Source: Chaetorhynchus papuensis (lineage: Eukaryota; Chordata; Aves; Passeriformes; Rhipiduridae). From it: a stretch of DNA of 64,000 nt. Below are positions 51,409 through 62,000 of this stretch, piece after piece. How positions within the stretch are numbered: the stretch's first letter is position 1; the number at the start of each line of letters is the position of its first letter. The DNA is taken from the NCBI GenBank assembly GCA_013396525.1, contig VWYX01000823.1:1-64000 (forward strand), in the 5' to 3' direction. The notes under the pieces are model-generated. The model was not told the DNA's origin. It made no database searches and worked only from the letters and a program-made list of their open reading frames with translations. A program made the position numbers and the translations under genes.

Positions 51409-51448
51409 GGTTTGTTTTTGTTTTTTGTTTGTTTTGTTTTTTTTTTTA
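51409..51448. repeat. T-rich tract with G interruptions
   Basis: T-runs are broken by single G bases, ending in T11. A similar tract occurs at about 53573-53606, just after the LTR-like block. Confidence 0.85.
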
Positions 51449-51739
51449 ATTTACTTTAATTGTTATTTTTTAACCATTTTGGGATTTAATGGAGTAACTC
51501 ACTTACAATTCACTTTTTTCTTGTAAGACCTTAGTGGAAACAGAACACAGATTAGCATTTTTTCTCCCTTGTTTTCAAGGAAATAGGTGTATATAGTATT
51601 TTACACCTGCTTGTGCCTGAAGTTGCTAGGCCCGTAACAATGGGGAAAAAAGAATCACTGATCCTGGCTCTACTGGGATTTAATAACACACTTATAACTT
51701 GTGTTAGCTGACACTAACTGCTGCTCTTTACCTTTCTGG

Positions 51740-52035
51740 CAACTGTGGTGTGTCAGCCTTGGCCAGCCCCTCACCCTGCCCTTTTTTGGTCCTTTCCACA
51801 GCAGCACAAGTGGGAAAATAGGGTGGGCAAGCTCATGGGTTGAGACAAGACAGGGAGATCACTTATTTTGTAAACCACCAGTTACTGTCACAGAAAAAAC
51901 AGCTTCACCTTGGGGAAAAATTAACCAAATTTCCACTCCAGGCACAGGGGGATGGGAACTGGGGGCTGCAGTCAATCCATTGCAGTTGGTGTCTGCTGCT
52001 CCTTCCTCCTCACCCTGTGTCCCTGCTCCAGCCTG
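51740..52035. mobile_element. Degraded bird ERV/LTR remnant
   Basis: The block contains phrases I associate with a widespread bird ERVL-type repeat: TTGGCCAGCCCCTCACCCTG, AGCACAAGTGGGAAAATAGG, GTTGAGACAAGACAGGGAGA, CTTGGGGAAAAATTAACC, GGCACAGGGGGATGGGAACT and GCTGCTCCTTCCTCCTCACC, ending near CTGCTCCAGCCTGGAGC. Compared with the version I remember, a middle section appears deleted. The orientation of the original element is not clear to me. The several overlapping open frames across it on both strands are relics or chance. Confidence 0.6.
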
Positions 52036-52892
52036 GAGCACCACTGTGAATAGTTAGCTGTAATATTTGCTCTAACCTCTCACTAAACATCTCAAACAAT
52101 TAGTTAATCTTGGGAATTAATAAGATTGTGAGCAGTTCCCTTGTTTATATTTTGCATTTCTGTCAAGTCCAGTAATATCTTAAGATATTATGAAGATTTT
52201 ACAATAATACAATTATTAATAATAAATATTATGATATTGCAAGCATACATAAATGAGGGAAAACTCCTAACTCTTTCAATCCTGCTGTATTTCTTTACAA
52301 ATAAAGAATGACTTTCTGATGAGAGGTGTAAGAAAGTATTTTGTATGTTTTCCAAAGATATAATTTTGCTGTATAGTTTACTCTGGCATTGGCTTCTGAT
52401 TTTCTTGGAGTAGGTAGATGACTGAGGAGGGAGCAGGGTTCTGTACATTCGTGGAATACAGCTGCTTAAGTTTAAAAAAAGGAGGAGAAGGGAAGTAGTT
52501 TCCAAGATGATGAACAGATGCTTTGGCTTTGTGATAAATGGTCTATGAACGCTGTCTGGAGCATTTCATGAAGTGCTGTAGGACTTACATGTAGATAGAT
52601 GTATGCAAATTCACTGCTAAGTATTTTTAAATGATGAAAAATGAGGCTGAGGAAGTGGAGTACTATAAAATATGTTGATATGTTAAAAAATGTATGCTGA
52701 AGCTTCCAAAGTCTATAGCAGATTCCCCTACTATAGAAACAAGATCTTTAAATACTTCTAGTTTATTTGTTATAATTTGAATTTGATTTTCTTTTCCTTC
52801 CAGTGGTTATAAGAGAAGTTGAGAGAAACATTTAAAAAAAACCTGCAAAGATCAATTCTGCAAAAGTTATGCTCTGTTCCTTCCTTTCCCTC

Positions 52893-53504
52893 TGTGCCAG
52901 TTTGGCCAAATTTGGAAGAGAAATATCCCCTGAGGGAAAGGCAGGTTGCTACCACCCCTTCCCCCACCAGGTTCGGGAAAAAATTATTTTCCTCGGAGGA
53001 AAGTGAAAAAGATAAAAACTATTTATCTAACAAAACACACAGAAAAGGATAATAATACTAAATGATAAAAACTCTCACTGTGGAGAGAAACCTGGAAAGA
53101 TTTTCAGAGTCCTTCCAAAAGCATGGATGGGGTAGGTGGGCCCCAGCCCTGGGGGCCGTGGAAGAAAAGTTCTCCCGGTGTACTCCGATGTTGTGAAACA
53201 GTCCCGAGGAGAAGGAGAAAAGAGGAAAAAATTCCAAAGAATATCCCAGGAAAACTCTCTCTGAAGAAAAGAGTCGAAAGCAGCCTGGAAAATGAGTGTA
53301 CTCCCAACTCCTCCACCGCCGCCGAGTATCCCCAGCAGTCTCTCCCTGTGTCCTTGAACACACTAACTTTTTAAAAACAAAAGTCTCTCTTCTTCCCTCT
53401 TGCAGGCTCAGTTTAAAGGCACAGAAAGGCACCAAAACCTATGAGAGGGGATACATATTTCATATCATAATGTCACCCCAGGACCCCCTCCCAGACTGAT
53501 TTCA
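52893..53504 (-). mobile_element. Solo LTR-like element of a bird endogenous retrovirus
   Basis: A block of about 600 bp has sharp compositional limits, starting TGTGCCAGTTTGGCCAAATT and ending GGACCCCCTCCCAGACTGAT followed by TTCA on the + strand. Both strands therefore start TG and end CA. On the reverse strand a TTTAAAC box lies about 90 bases from the start and is followed by a GC-richer leader and then an A/T-rich half, which reads more like U3-R-U5, so I favour the - orientation. The wording is familiar as a bird LTR. No clean target duplication was found and the exact ends are uncertain. Open frames of up to 125 codons here do not resemble gag, pol or env. Confidence 0.58.
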
Positions 53505-55754
53505 GAAAATGTTGGAGTGTTTATCTTCTTTTGTATCTTAGCTTTAGAAATATTACAAGTAAATGGTTTGGTGGTTTTTTTTTGTTTGTTTTGGGGTTTT
53601 TTTTTGTAGGAAACACTTAAGTTGCTTTTTGTGTATTGCTTTAAAATATTTGCAAGATACAAGTAACAAAGGCAAAGAGGCAATTTAGTTGACCATGGAT
53701 AATCAGTGCTAACAGTGTGGGAAGCAGTCTGTAATTTCTGTTTTCTAACTCTTATGTAAAAGGAAAAACCCCAAATTGCTGATGTACAGCCTCCCCCTGC
53801 CACATGCATAGCACTTAGTAACAAAACTTTTGAAAATGTTATTCTCTAGTCTAATGATCAGGTGCTTGAAAGAGCATATGTATTACTAGAACAGAGGTTA
53901 CAAACTAGCATATTACTAAGTTTATTCTAGAGTCGGGGGGCATAAAATTGCACACAAGTGGATGTGGTTTACAAACACTTTCTCAGGCAGTCATCAACTG
54001 ATTCTAGACCATAATATTTAAAGATTTAAAGTAAATCTTAGCAAATATAAATAATATAACATGATTCCTTAGTGTCTTTATAAATGGGTATTGATGAAGA
54101 AATAACCAGGAATTGCTACTTTACTGAATTCTCTAATAAAAAAAATAAATCAAATGATGGATTCTGCATATGATTCTAAATATGAACTACTTGCTTATGT
54201 TACATTATAGTAGTTTTCTTTAAACCGTTTTTTGAAGATGATTACTAAAAATATAGATTTCAATGTGCTGCGTTTTAAGAAGAGGAGCTTTCCTTCTAAA
54301 GTATTTCTTTCTCATTTTTTCCTAAATTTGTTAGCACAGACTTGCTTTACAGGCCAGTAGAGGCTAGATGCTAAATTAGCATCTCACAGAGATGATTTAA
54401 TTCCAAGTACATAAATTTTCATCTTTTCCTAAGCAACAGCTTGTGAACAATTTTCAGAATGCCTAATACAACTGTTTAGGACATACAAGAACACAATAGT
54501 TCCTTGTTGTCTAAAAATCAAAGGATAAAATTTGATGTACAGAATGGTAATAATTTATGTGACTTTACTTCAGAGAAGATTTTTCACCAGTATTCATATA
54601 CATACTCCCAGGACTTCTGCAAGACTTCTCATTTGGGCAAATGTTCACAAATCCATTACTTTTTTAACTTTAAGTTAAATTTTTTCTCTATTTTTGATAG
54701 ATTTAACCTGAACTTTCCTCACGAGGAGACTCTTTATTGTGATGCCCTTTAGGACTGAAAGTAAAAGGAAAATCCATCAACAGGAAGGTTCTGGAATCAT
54801 TAAGCAGATATGTAGGTAAATTTAGGTTAGGAAAGTTTCCTGTAGCAGTGATTCAGATCATATGTTGAATTGGATTTTCTCACTTGGCTGGAAAGTTTGG
54901 CCTGGCATGCCCTATCTAGCAAGCTTTTTTCTGTGGGGTTCATTAACTAGGTAATACCTGATATGGAATTGTCCCTCTTGAAGAAATGGATCAGCTCTGG
55001 GCTAGGTTAGATGGTAGACTGTCTTTACCATCCATTCTGCAGGACAGCAGGACAGACTGATTCATCATTATTACCTGTATAACCTGTTGAAACATATGAT
55101 TTCTACTTTCTGCCTCTGTAGCTAGACAGGCACTTCCTGCTTTGTCTTGTGTATATTTGTAATACACATTTACAAGGTGGACAGTGTTCCAGCCATAGAA
55201 ACTTCTGTTATCCCCTTAAATCCATAGGCAAATGGAGGAGCAAACAAAACTTTTCCAAACAAGTTCATCTTGGTGTCCTAAGTCAGCTATTTCCATTGCT
55301 AATATATCTCAGATTCAAGTCTGCCTGGTTTTTGGGGGGTAGAAAAGAGTGTGATAAAGCTGCATTGAGGAATGTGGACCTCATTTTTTGTTTTGTTTTC
55401 AGAAAATCTGCAGAGCAAGTTGAGAGAATTTTGGCCTGAGTGACCTCAGAATAATGATTCTGAAAGGAAAGCATTTTCCTTCTCTTGTTATTTTTTCCCC
55501 GTCCATCTGTGATACTATTTCCAATTATCTACTCCTAAAAAAAGAGAGAGAAAAGTTTGTAGGTGGAGGCATCTAGACAGGTCCTCAGAGATACGTGATA
55601 TCTTCTGTAGATACTGCTTCAGTCATGTTTTTAGCCATTTTATAGCTTGCTGTATCTCATGCCCCTTGAATTTTGAGGTTTCTGGGATAAGTAAACCTAT
55701 GCATTTCATCCTTTTTCCAGTGAATTATCAGTTTCTTAGTATTTATCTTTTTCC
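53505..55754. other. Intronic stretch leading to the 272-bp MAM exon
   Basis: T-rich tract at 53573-53606, then AT-rich sequence without recognised repeats or genes up to the branch-site region of the exon. Confidence 0.7.
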
Positions 55755-55801
55755 TTACTACTGTTTTTATTTTCCCCCTTTCCCCCTCTCCCCTCCCTTA
55801 G
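55755..55801 (+). promoter_or_regulatory. PTPRK: Splice acceptor and long polypyrimidine tract of the 272-bp MAM exon
   Basis: A nearly unbroken run of T and C of about 40 bases, first T-rich and then C-rich, leads into TTAG at 55798-55801. TTACTAC at about 55755-55761 is a possible branch site. The length and purity of the tract suggest a strong constitutive acceptor, in contrast to the short tract of the preceding exon. Confidence 0.9.
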
Positions 55802-56073
55802 GATCATATATGATAGTGATTTCCTCAGACCATGACCCTGGAGAAAAGACTCGACTTCAGCTTCCAACAATGAAAGAAAACGATACACACTGCATCGATT
55901 TCAGCTACCTTCTGTACAGCAAGAATGGAGGAAACCCAGGCACTCTGAACATCCTCGTTAGGGTGAACAAAGGACCACTGGCTAATCCCATCTGGAATGT
56001 CACTGGCTCCACTGGCAAAGACTGGCTTCGAGCAGAGTTGGCTGTCAGCACTTTCTGGCCGAACGAGTATCAG
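55802..56073 (+). CDS. PTPRK: PTPRK coding exon (central MAM domain), internal exon of 272 bp
   Basis: This exon continues the MAM domain of receptor phosphatase kappa. The first two bases (GA) complete the glycine codon split from the 10478-10600 exon, and 90 codons follow, from SYMIVISSDHDPGEK to STFWPNEYQ. Recognisable MAM landmarks are the third conserved cysteine in ENDTHCIDFSYLLY (exon residue 30), the strand LNILVRVNKGPLANPIW, and the terminal block DWLRAELAVSTFWPNEYQ. Two N-glycosylation sequons are present, NDT (exon residue 26) and NVT (exon residue 65). The exon starts after a pyrimidine-rich tract ending TTAG and stops at CAG followed by the donor GTAAAC, in phase 0. Its length of 272 bp agrees with what I recall for the equivalent exon in type IIb phosphatases. 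The fourth MAM cysteine should lie on the next exon, which is beyond the window. If the donor is not used, the frame runs five more codons (VNLQ, then stop at 56086-56088). Confidence 0.97.
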
Positions 56074-56079
56074 GTAAAC
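56074..56079 (+). promoter_or_regulatory. PTPRK: Splice donor of the 272-bp MAM exon
   Basis: The exon ends with a CAG codon and the intron starts GTAAAC. CAG followed by GTAA is a strong donor. The boundary is in phase 0. The next intron runs at least 7.9 kb to the end of the window, where no exon completing the MAM domain was found. Confidence 0.93.
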
Positions 56080-59000
56080 TTGCAATAAATTCACACCACT
56101 TTATATTTACTGCAAGGTCCTATTGACTTTGTGTTGTTTTAGTCTGTTCTGATGGAGTATTTTCCCAATGTCCTCAAGTGAAGTATTCCATTCAGTAGAA
56201 ATAATTATGTGGGAATGGATATTTTTTATAGCAGGTGATTGTTCATAGTTATCTGCTCCTGTATAATAGGAAAAAAAAATTTAGCCAGCAAAAAGCCTTG
56301 TTAAAAGAAATGGTAAGGCTAAAGTCCAGGAGCATCAAAAATTATAAACTCCAAGAAATAAATTGCCTGTGCAACTGTAATTTGTCCTTGTCGTCCCTCC
56401 TCTTTTGTATATGCCTGTGTTACTGTGTCTAATTACATGACCGTAAATTGTGGTTTTTTCCACATGACATTTGCTTCATTTGCTGTGCAGGCAGAATGGT
56501 GCTCACCTAATGAGCAGCTGTTCAGGATGTGTTTTTTTCCCTGTTTGCTTGCTATGGGACAAAACCACCTGCAGTGTAGGTCTGTTGTTTGGAGGGAAAA
56601 TTTATTTTGTTATTACTAGATGCTGTTATTTGATTTGTTTGATTAACCTAAGAAAGTACCTGCAGCTGTTTTACTCAGTGGGTATTTGATGTGAAGGATG
56701 AATCTCATACATGGGCATTTTTGTTCTGGCGTGTAGGAGTGGGAGGAGTTGGATTACGTGTGCTCATCCAAGTTGTTACACCATGAGGTGTTACACCCTA
56801 ATGTGCTTACGGGCCCCTATCTAAATATTCTTCATTAGTGCTCTTGCAAACAGTTTGGATCTCCAGAGTAGTTATTAAATGAAGGAAAGTGGCTGCTTTA
56901 TTAATGGTTTTGTTGAATAGTGGTATTGTAGGAATGTTTCTTAAAAGTGCCTTTATCTGAAGTTTCTTGCTATTGCCCACCATAAAAATAACATCCATGA
57001 ATAAGCTTCAGTGCAATCAGCCTTACTTATACGGTGACAATTATGTAACTTACTGTCATTTTATGTGATTTTTTTTTGGGTTTTGTTTCCCTGGTTTTAA
57101 TGTTTTTATTTATAAAGAAATTTCATCTACCAGTGGCATTGAAACTGGGTAAAAATTAATTTAAAGTTCTGAAGCCTGGTTCCAGAAAACTCGGCTTTTG
57201 AGGAGGTGTTTTATTAACCCTTTTTATGGTGCAAGAAAGTACCATTTGGTGTCCTTAAACAAACCTCGGGAGCCTTTTATAACAGTACAGTAGTGATCAA
57301 GTATAGCAGCATTATATGCAGTAAATCAGGTTTCTGCTGACAGATGGCCAGGCTTGACAATGAGATTGGTGGTTGGAGCCTTATCTTAGCAACATGGCCA
57401 TTTTTCACTTACGTTATAGCCTTCACATTATCTCTCCACAGACTCTGCTTAAATTCATTCTTTCCCTTGCTTGGTCGTCCAGCAGAATATTGAAATCATC
57501 TGTAACCCAGTTTATTTTTAAATTAAAAATAAGCCTGGAGTAGAACTGGAGGACTGTTAATGCAACTTGGTGTGATTTGTGTCCAACTTGCACAATTGCT
57601 TTTATGAAAAGGAGGGGAAATCTGCATGCTGTCTATGCACAACTGCTTGTTTGCATGAACAGGGCTGGTATTTTTGTAGTTTTGGTTCTTTCAGCTCTCA
57701 AGGTTCAGGGTCAACATTGCTCTTGGTAAATTTTTGTTTGTTTGTTTCTAGTTTGTTTTTTTCCTTAGTTTTGAGTTGAGTTATGCTTTGGAAGGGAACT
57801 ATTTTTTTCATTTTTCTTGTTAGAGTTGCATGCAGTACAGTTGTACCTTGTGATTTTGGCACTTTTATCTACCTGTTGGTCAATGAGTTTAGCTAGCACT
57901 GAGGAAAATAAGCACTAGTTTCTATAACAAGATGGAAGTTGTTTTTTACTAATCTGGGAATTGGATCCCTGCCTGTACAAGCAAGGTCACTGCTAAAGAT
58001 CACTGTTGAGCACAATTGTTTGCATGTACTTTGCTACAATCAGGTCAGCTTCTCTGCCATTTCCTTTACTTTTAAATGAAGGAGGAGAGTAGAGATTATC
58101 AGGGGCTGAATAGCACAGGTTGCACTCTAAGGAAGTCTCATGTGGTGACTTGGAAGTCAGCAGCATGGCCAAGTTAGTTGTGGTAACAGAGTGCTGCACC
58201 TTGGCTAATTAGCTCCTAAATAGCATTTCTGTGCTCTGCTGTGCTCTGTTGAACCTTTATTGCTTCCTATTCAAACTGGCATAATGTTTTTACATGTCAC
58301 TCCAGTATAAAATAGAAATTCATCTTGTGCATTTTTGGATGGATTTAACACTTCCTTTTACTCAGAGTAATATATTTTTTAAAAAAATCAATTTCCTCAA
58401 CTTTCTTTAACTATATTCTGCTGGGCAATTATTTATATATTTATTTTCTGACAAAACATAGTACTGTTTATTATAATAGCATTACCAGATAAAACTTTTA
58501 ATCTAGTTTTGTACCCTGTCTCTGCTGGCAGATAGGAGTGGAAGTTTGTAGAAGAGTTCAGGAACCGGACAAACTCATACCTCCCCCAGAATACATTTCC
58601 AGCCTTGAGCATATATGTGTTTCAAGAACTTTGAGCTTAAGAACATAAGTGGTGCCTTTCCATATTCCTGTTAGTTTGTTGTCTTGATTTTTTTTTGCAA
58701 TGATTTAAGCTTCTAGTGTCTATAGTATTTATGACGAGGAATTCCAATGTTAATTCCATGTTAGGACTATTCCTGGGGGTTTCTCCAAGCCCAGGGCCTG
58801 TAATTCTTCACTTGTCATATTTTCACTTGGGGTGTTTAAGAAGTCCTGTAATGATCTGTCTTCTGTCTCCTACTAGGAAGGCATCTGCAACTTCTATTCT
58901 GCTTGTTTAACATGCAGATGAACTCTTGAAGAAAAGGGTTTGATTAGAGAATCACTTGGGATCAAAGTTGATTTGATTTTGGTCCTTGTTGGTTCTGGAA

Positions 59001-62000
59001 TTTTTTTTTTTCATCACTGTGTTGAAAATATGCCACCTTTGACCTGTCTCAAGTTTGCTTCAAAGGAAAAATATTTTGTGATTTTTGTTGTTCAAACTTT
59101 GTAACTGACTAGGAGTTTTGTCTCTTTGTTTTCTTTGTTGGTTATTACTGTAATTAATTTATTTTGGTTGAGATGTTTATTCCTGTCTGGATGAGTTGTT
59201 TTGTCTAATGCTTCTATTCATTTCCCCAGGTTCTCTCCTGCTTTGCACAGTAGGGATTATCTCACTGCTGAGGGCTGTCTCTTCCTTTCTGCTTCTGTCA
59301 GAGTCATTTTTCCACTTCCCTTGCTACCTATGTCATTCCTTTTTAGTTTATGTTTGTTTGTGGTTTGTTTGTTTTTTTGAATGCTGTCTCCCAAAAGTCT
59401 CTGTTTTGCAAATTTGTTTTGCTTCCCCAGGATCACATCTGTGCTCGCTCACATATGAGGTCCGTTTTGTAATGTGAACCATGGGCTTTCCATTTTTGGT
59501 TTTACAAATCTGATGTTTATATCAGAAACTGTTAAATAATCTCTTAACTTGGAACCATAAATTTCAAACTTATAAAAAACTAGTTACTTGGTTTCTTTAT
59601 GGTTCTTTAAAAAATCACTATACAGTAAAGGTGTTTTGCAGTTTAGCAAACATGCTAGCTGGGATACTTATTTCATAGGTGTGATGTTGCACCTGGAAGT
59701 ATAGCTAGCAAAGTAAAAATACTGAACTGCACTGAGCAAAAAGTCTTTTATCAGCTCGAAAATACTGGAGGAAAACTCTTGTAAGCCAAATAATTCTCTT
59801 GCAGATTTCTGGATCCTGATTTGGATAATTAGTTTGTTCTTTTTTGTAATACTGATGATTTATAGGATTTGCAAAAGTTTAAATTGCTCAAAGATCTTGG
59901 AAAATTACTTTCCTTTATCATCTTGAAAGGTCTCAAAACTGTAATAGAAGTATAACAGGGGAACAGTACACTGAAGATTGAGTAATGGTGTGTTGAGCCA
60001 TATGCCACATAAGGTAGGAAACAGATTTCTTGTGAAATATGAGAATTTGTTGCCTTTTTGGATATCAGATCACTATTCCGAATTCATAGACATGTGAGAC
60101 TGTAAACAAGCTGTATGCAGAAAAGTTTGGGAAGACAGGGAGTTAGAAGAGATTTAGTAATTTGTTATAGCTATGGAACGAAAGCCACAAGTGACATGGA
60201 AAGTACTTGTGTGAACTGCGTAGAACTGAGTTATAGGCTAACTTTAGAAGAAACCCACCCTCCGAAACTCCAGCTTCCTATTTATATGACAAATGTCCTT
60301 TTTTATACATGGTCTTTAACCTTGAGATACTATCTAACATCAAGAAAATACAGAAATCTTAAAAAAAAAAATCAGCGACCTTCCCAAGGACTGATGTTTT
60401 CATAGGCCTTTATTTAAAATATTTTGGAATACAGAAAATTACTGATAATAATACCAAAGACACACTTGATAGATAAAACTTGGAGCTAGTGTAAGTTTTT
60501 TGACTAGGTAGGTAAAAAGGTAATGTAGAAAGTGCTTTATTTGAAAATTTTGAGCAACACTGTTAAGCAGCCAACCAGTTACTGTTACAGTTCTCTGTGT
60601 AAGTCCTGGATGTTGAGTTGCAAGACAGTGAAAATTGTCTGATGGAAATCTCAGCATGAGGAGGAGTTCAGGGGCAGAGGAGAGCAGTCTGTAACCGCAT
60701 GTGAGAGGCAGTGCTGAAGTAGGCTAAGTTATCTGGCCTGGGAAAAGACCCAATTTAGAGGAATATGATAGAATCCTGCAAAACTCTCACTAATATGAAG
60801 GGGACTCCACTTGTAATTCAAGAATTACAGGCCTTTTTGGTCTGGTGGGTAAAGCAGATGGAAAAAAGTGAATGGAGGTTGGTCACACTGCAGGCTTTAG
60901 ACCCATTAATGTGCCTGACAGAAATAGCTGTTGTGGATGCCCAGCCCCTTCCAACCCTCAAAGGTATGTGTGCTTAACTTTTTTCTGGATTCCTAAACAT
61001 GATTTTTTTTTTTTTAATTCTGTGGTTGTTTAAACCAGTTTGGTCATATTTTGTGTAAGTTTTTGTCTGTCTGTAGAAATAAAAGCTGACTTTGTCTGCC
61101 GCTACCACCCCTACACCCATTTCTCTTGGCTCTTTTCCCCTTACCATTTCCTTTCAATCTCACTTGGGGTAACATAATATTTTAGACTTTTCTAAAATGA
61201 AATTTAAAATTAAGCCTTTTAAATTCTTCCAGTTTCTAAGGATGCTCAGAAATAAAATATGAGTTAGAACTTTTTGGGAGGGGTAGTTGGTATTTCATTC
61301 TAGCAGAGATGTGAAAATTGTTTCCCAAAATGTGTTAGTAAAATATGGGTTAGCTGTATAATTAAAGAAATCTAAGATAGTAGTTAATAAACTGAGAGCT
61401 TTTTTTTCCTAATCTTGGAATAGCTTGTGTTTGTAGGTAGTATAAATCACTGAATTGTTCCTTGTATAGGTGCATCATTCTTTATCACTCCTTTTGAGGA
61501 ATAACTCCCTTGAGAATACTTTGTGGCTTTTAAGAATTTAAGGTGATTGTCAATAAACTATTTTGTCTAGTTCATTAATGCACAATGAAACGGCGTATAC
61601 ATTTGTTTGTCTCTTTTGTTTTCCTTCTTTCTTTCATAGTTTTCACCAGATGAAAGCACTTTTAACTGCCTCACTGCTTATCACTATCTCTAATGTTTGA
61701 AAATATCTCTAAAGAGGAATGATGTTGCTTTCTCATCAGAAACTTTCTAAACCCCTCAGTGTTCTCCTGACTATTACTTGCTAGGCTGCACTTAATCGGA
61801 AGACTTTTTCTTTATACAGTTAATTGAAGAGTTACTTAGAGAGACACTTTTTAAATAATGAACTTTCTTATTGCTTTTCCAAGCCTTGCTAGTGCAAAAA
61901 CAACACCAGCTTTTTTAACTGCTAGGATAAACATGAATGCGTGCAAGCAAATCTGTCACTTTTCTGTCTCATTTCTTCCAAGATATTTATTGATTTGGTG

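Larger units (their letters stand above)
37755..51739. other. Intronic stretch without genes; two GC-richer unexplained blocks
   Basis: Mostly AT-rich unique sequence with short simple repeats. Two blocks are noticeably GC-richer and could be unrecognised old repeats: 41385-41930 and 48330-48600. Open frames of 110-125 codons in them have no recognisable domain. Confidence 0.6.
10601..55801 (+). other. PTPRK: PTPRK intron between the two MAM exons, 45.2 kb
   Basis: This single large intron is defined by the GTGAGA donor at 10601 and the TTAG acceptor ending at 55801. It contains three CR1 fragments, two ERV/LTR remnants, a 91-base assembly gap and scattered simple repeats, listed separately. 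Nothing in it reads as an additional coding exon of the phosphatase. A large intron is expected here, since type IIb receptor phosphatase genes carry very long 5' introns. The true length depends on the unsized gap. Confidence 0.93.

Noticed and set aside
53058..53435. 125-codon reverse-strand frame in the LTR-like block
   Set aside because: It lies within an LTR-like element, has no retroviral protein motif, and a second overlapping frame is equally open.
55666..56088. 140-codon open frame reading straight into the second MAM exon
   Set aside because: The first 45 codons lie in the polypyrimidine tract and intron. Only the part from 55802 to 56073 is coding, as shown by the acceptor and by family similarity.
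60935..60965. Possible CR1 3' tail (TTGTGGATGCCCAGCCCCTT)
   Set aside because: Only about 30 bases resemble CR1, the neighbouring diagnostic phrases are missing, and there is no terminal octamer.
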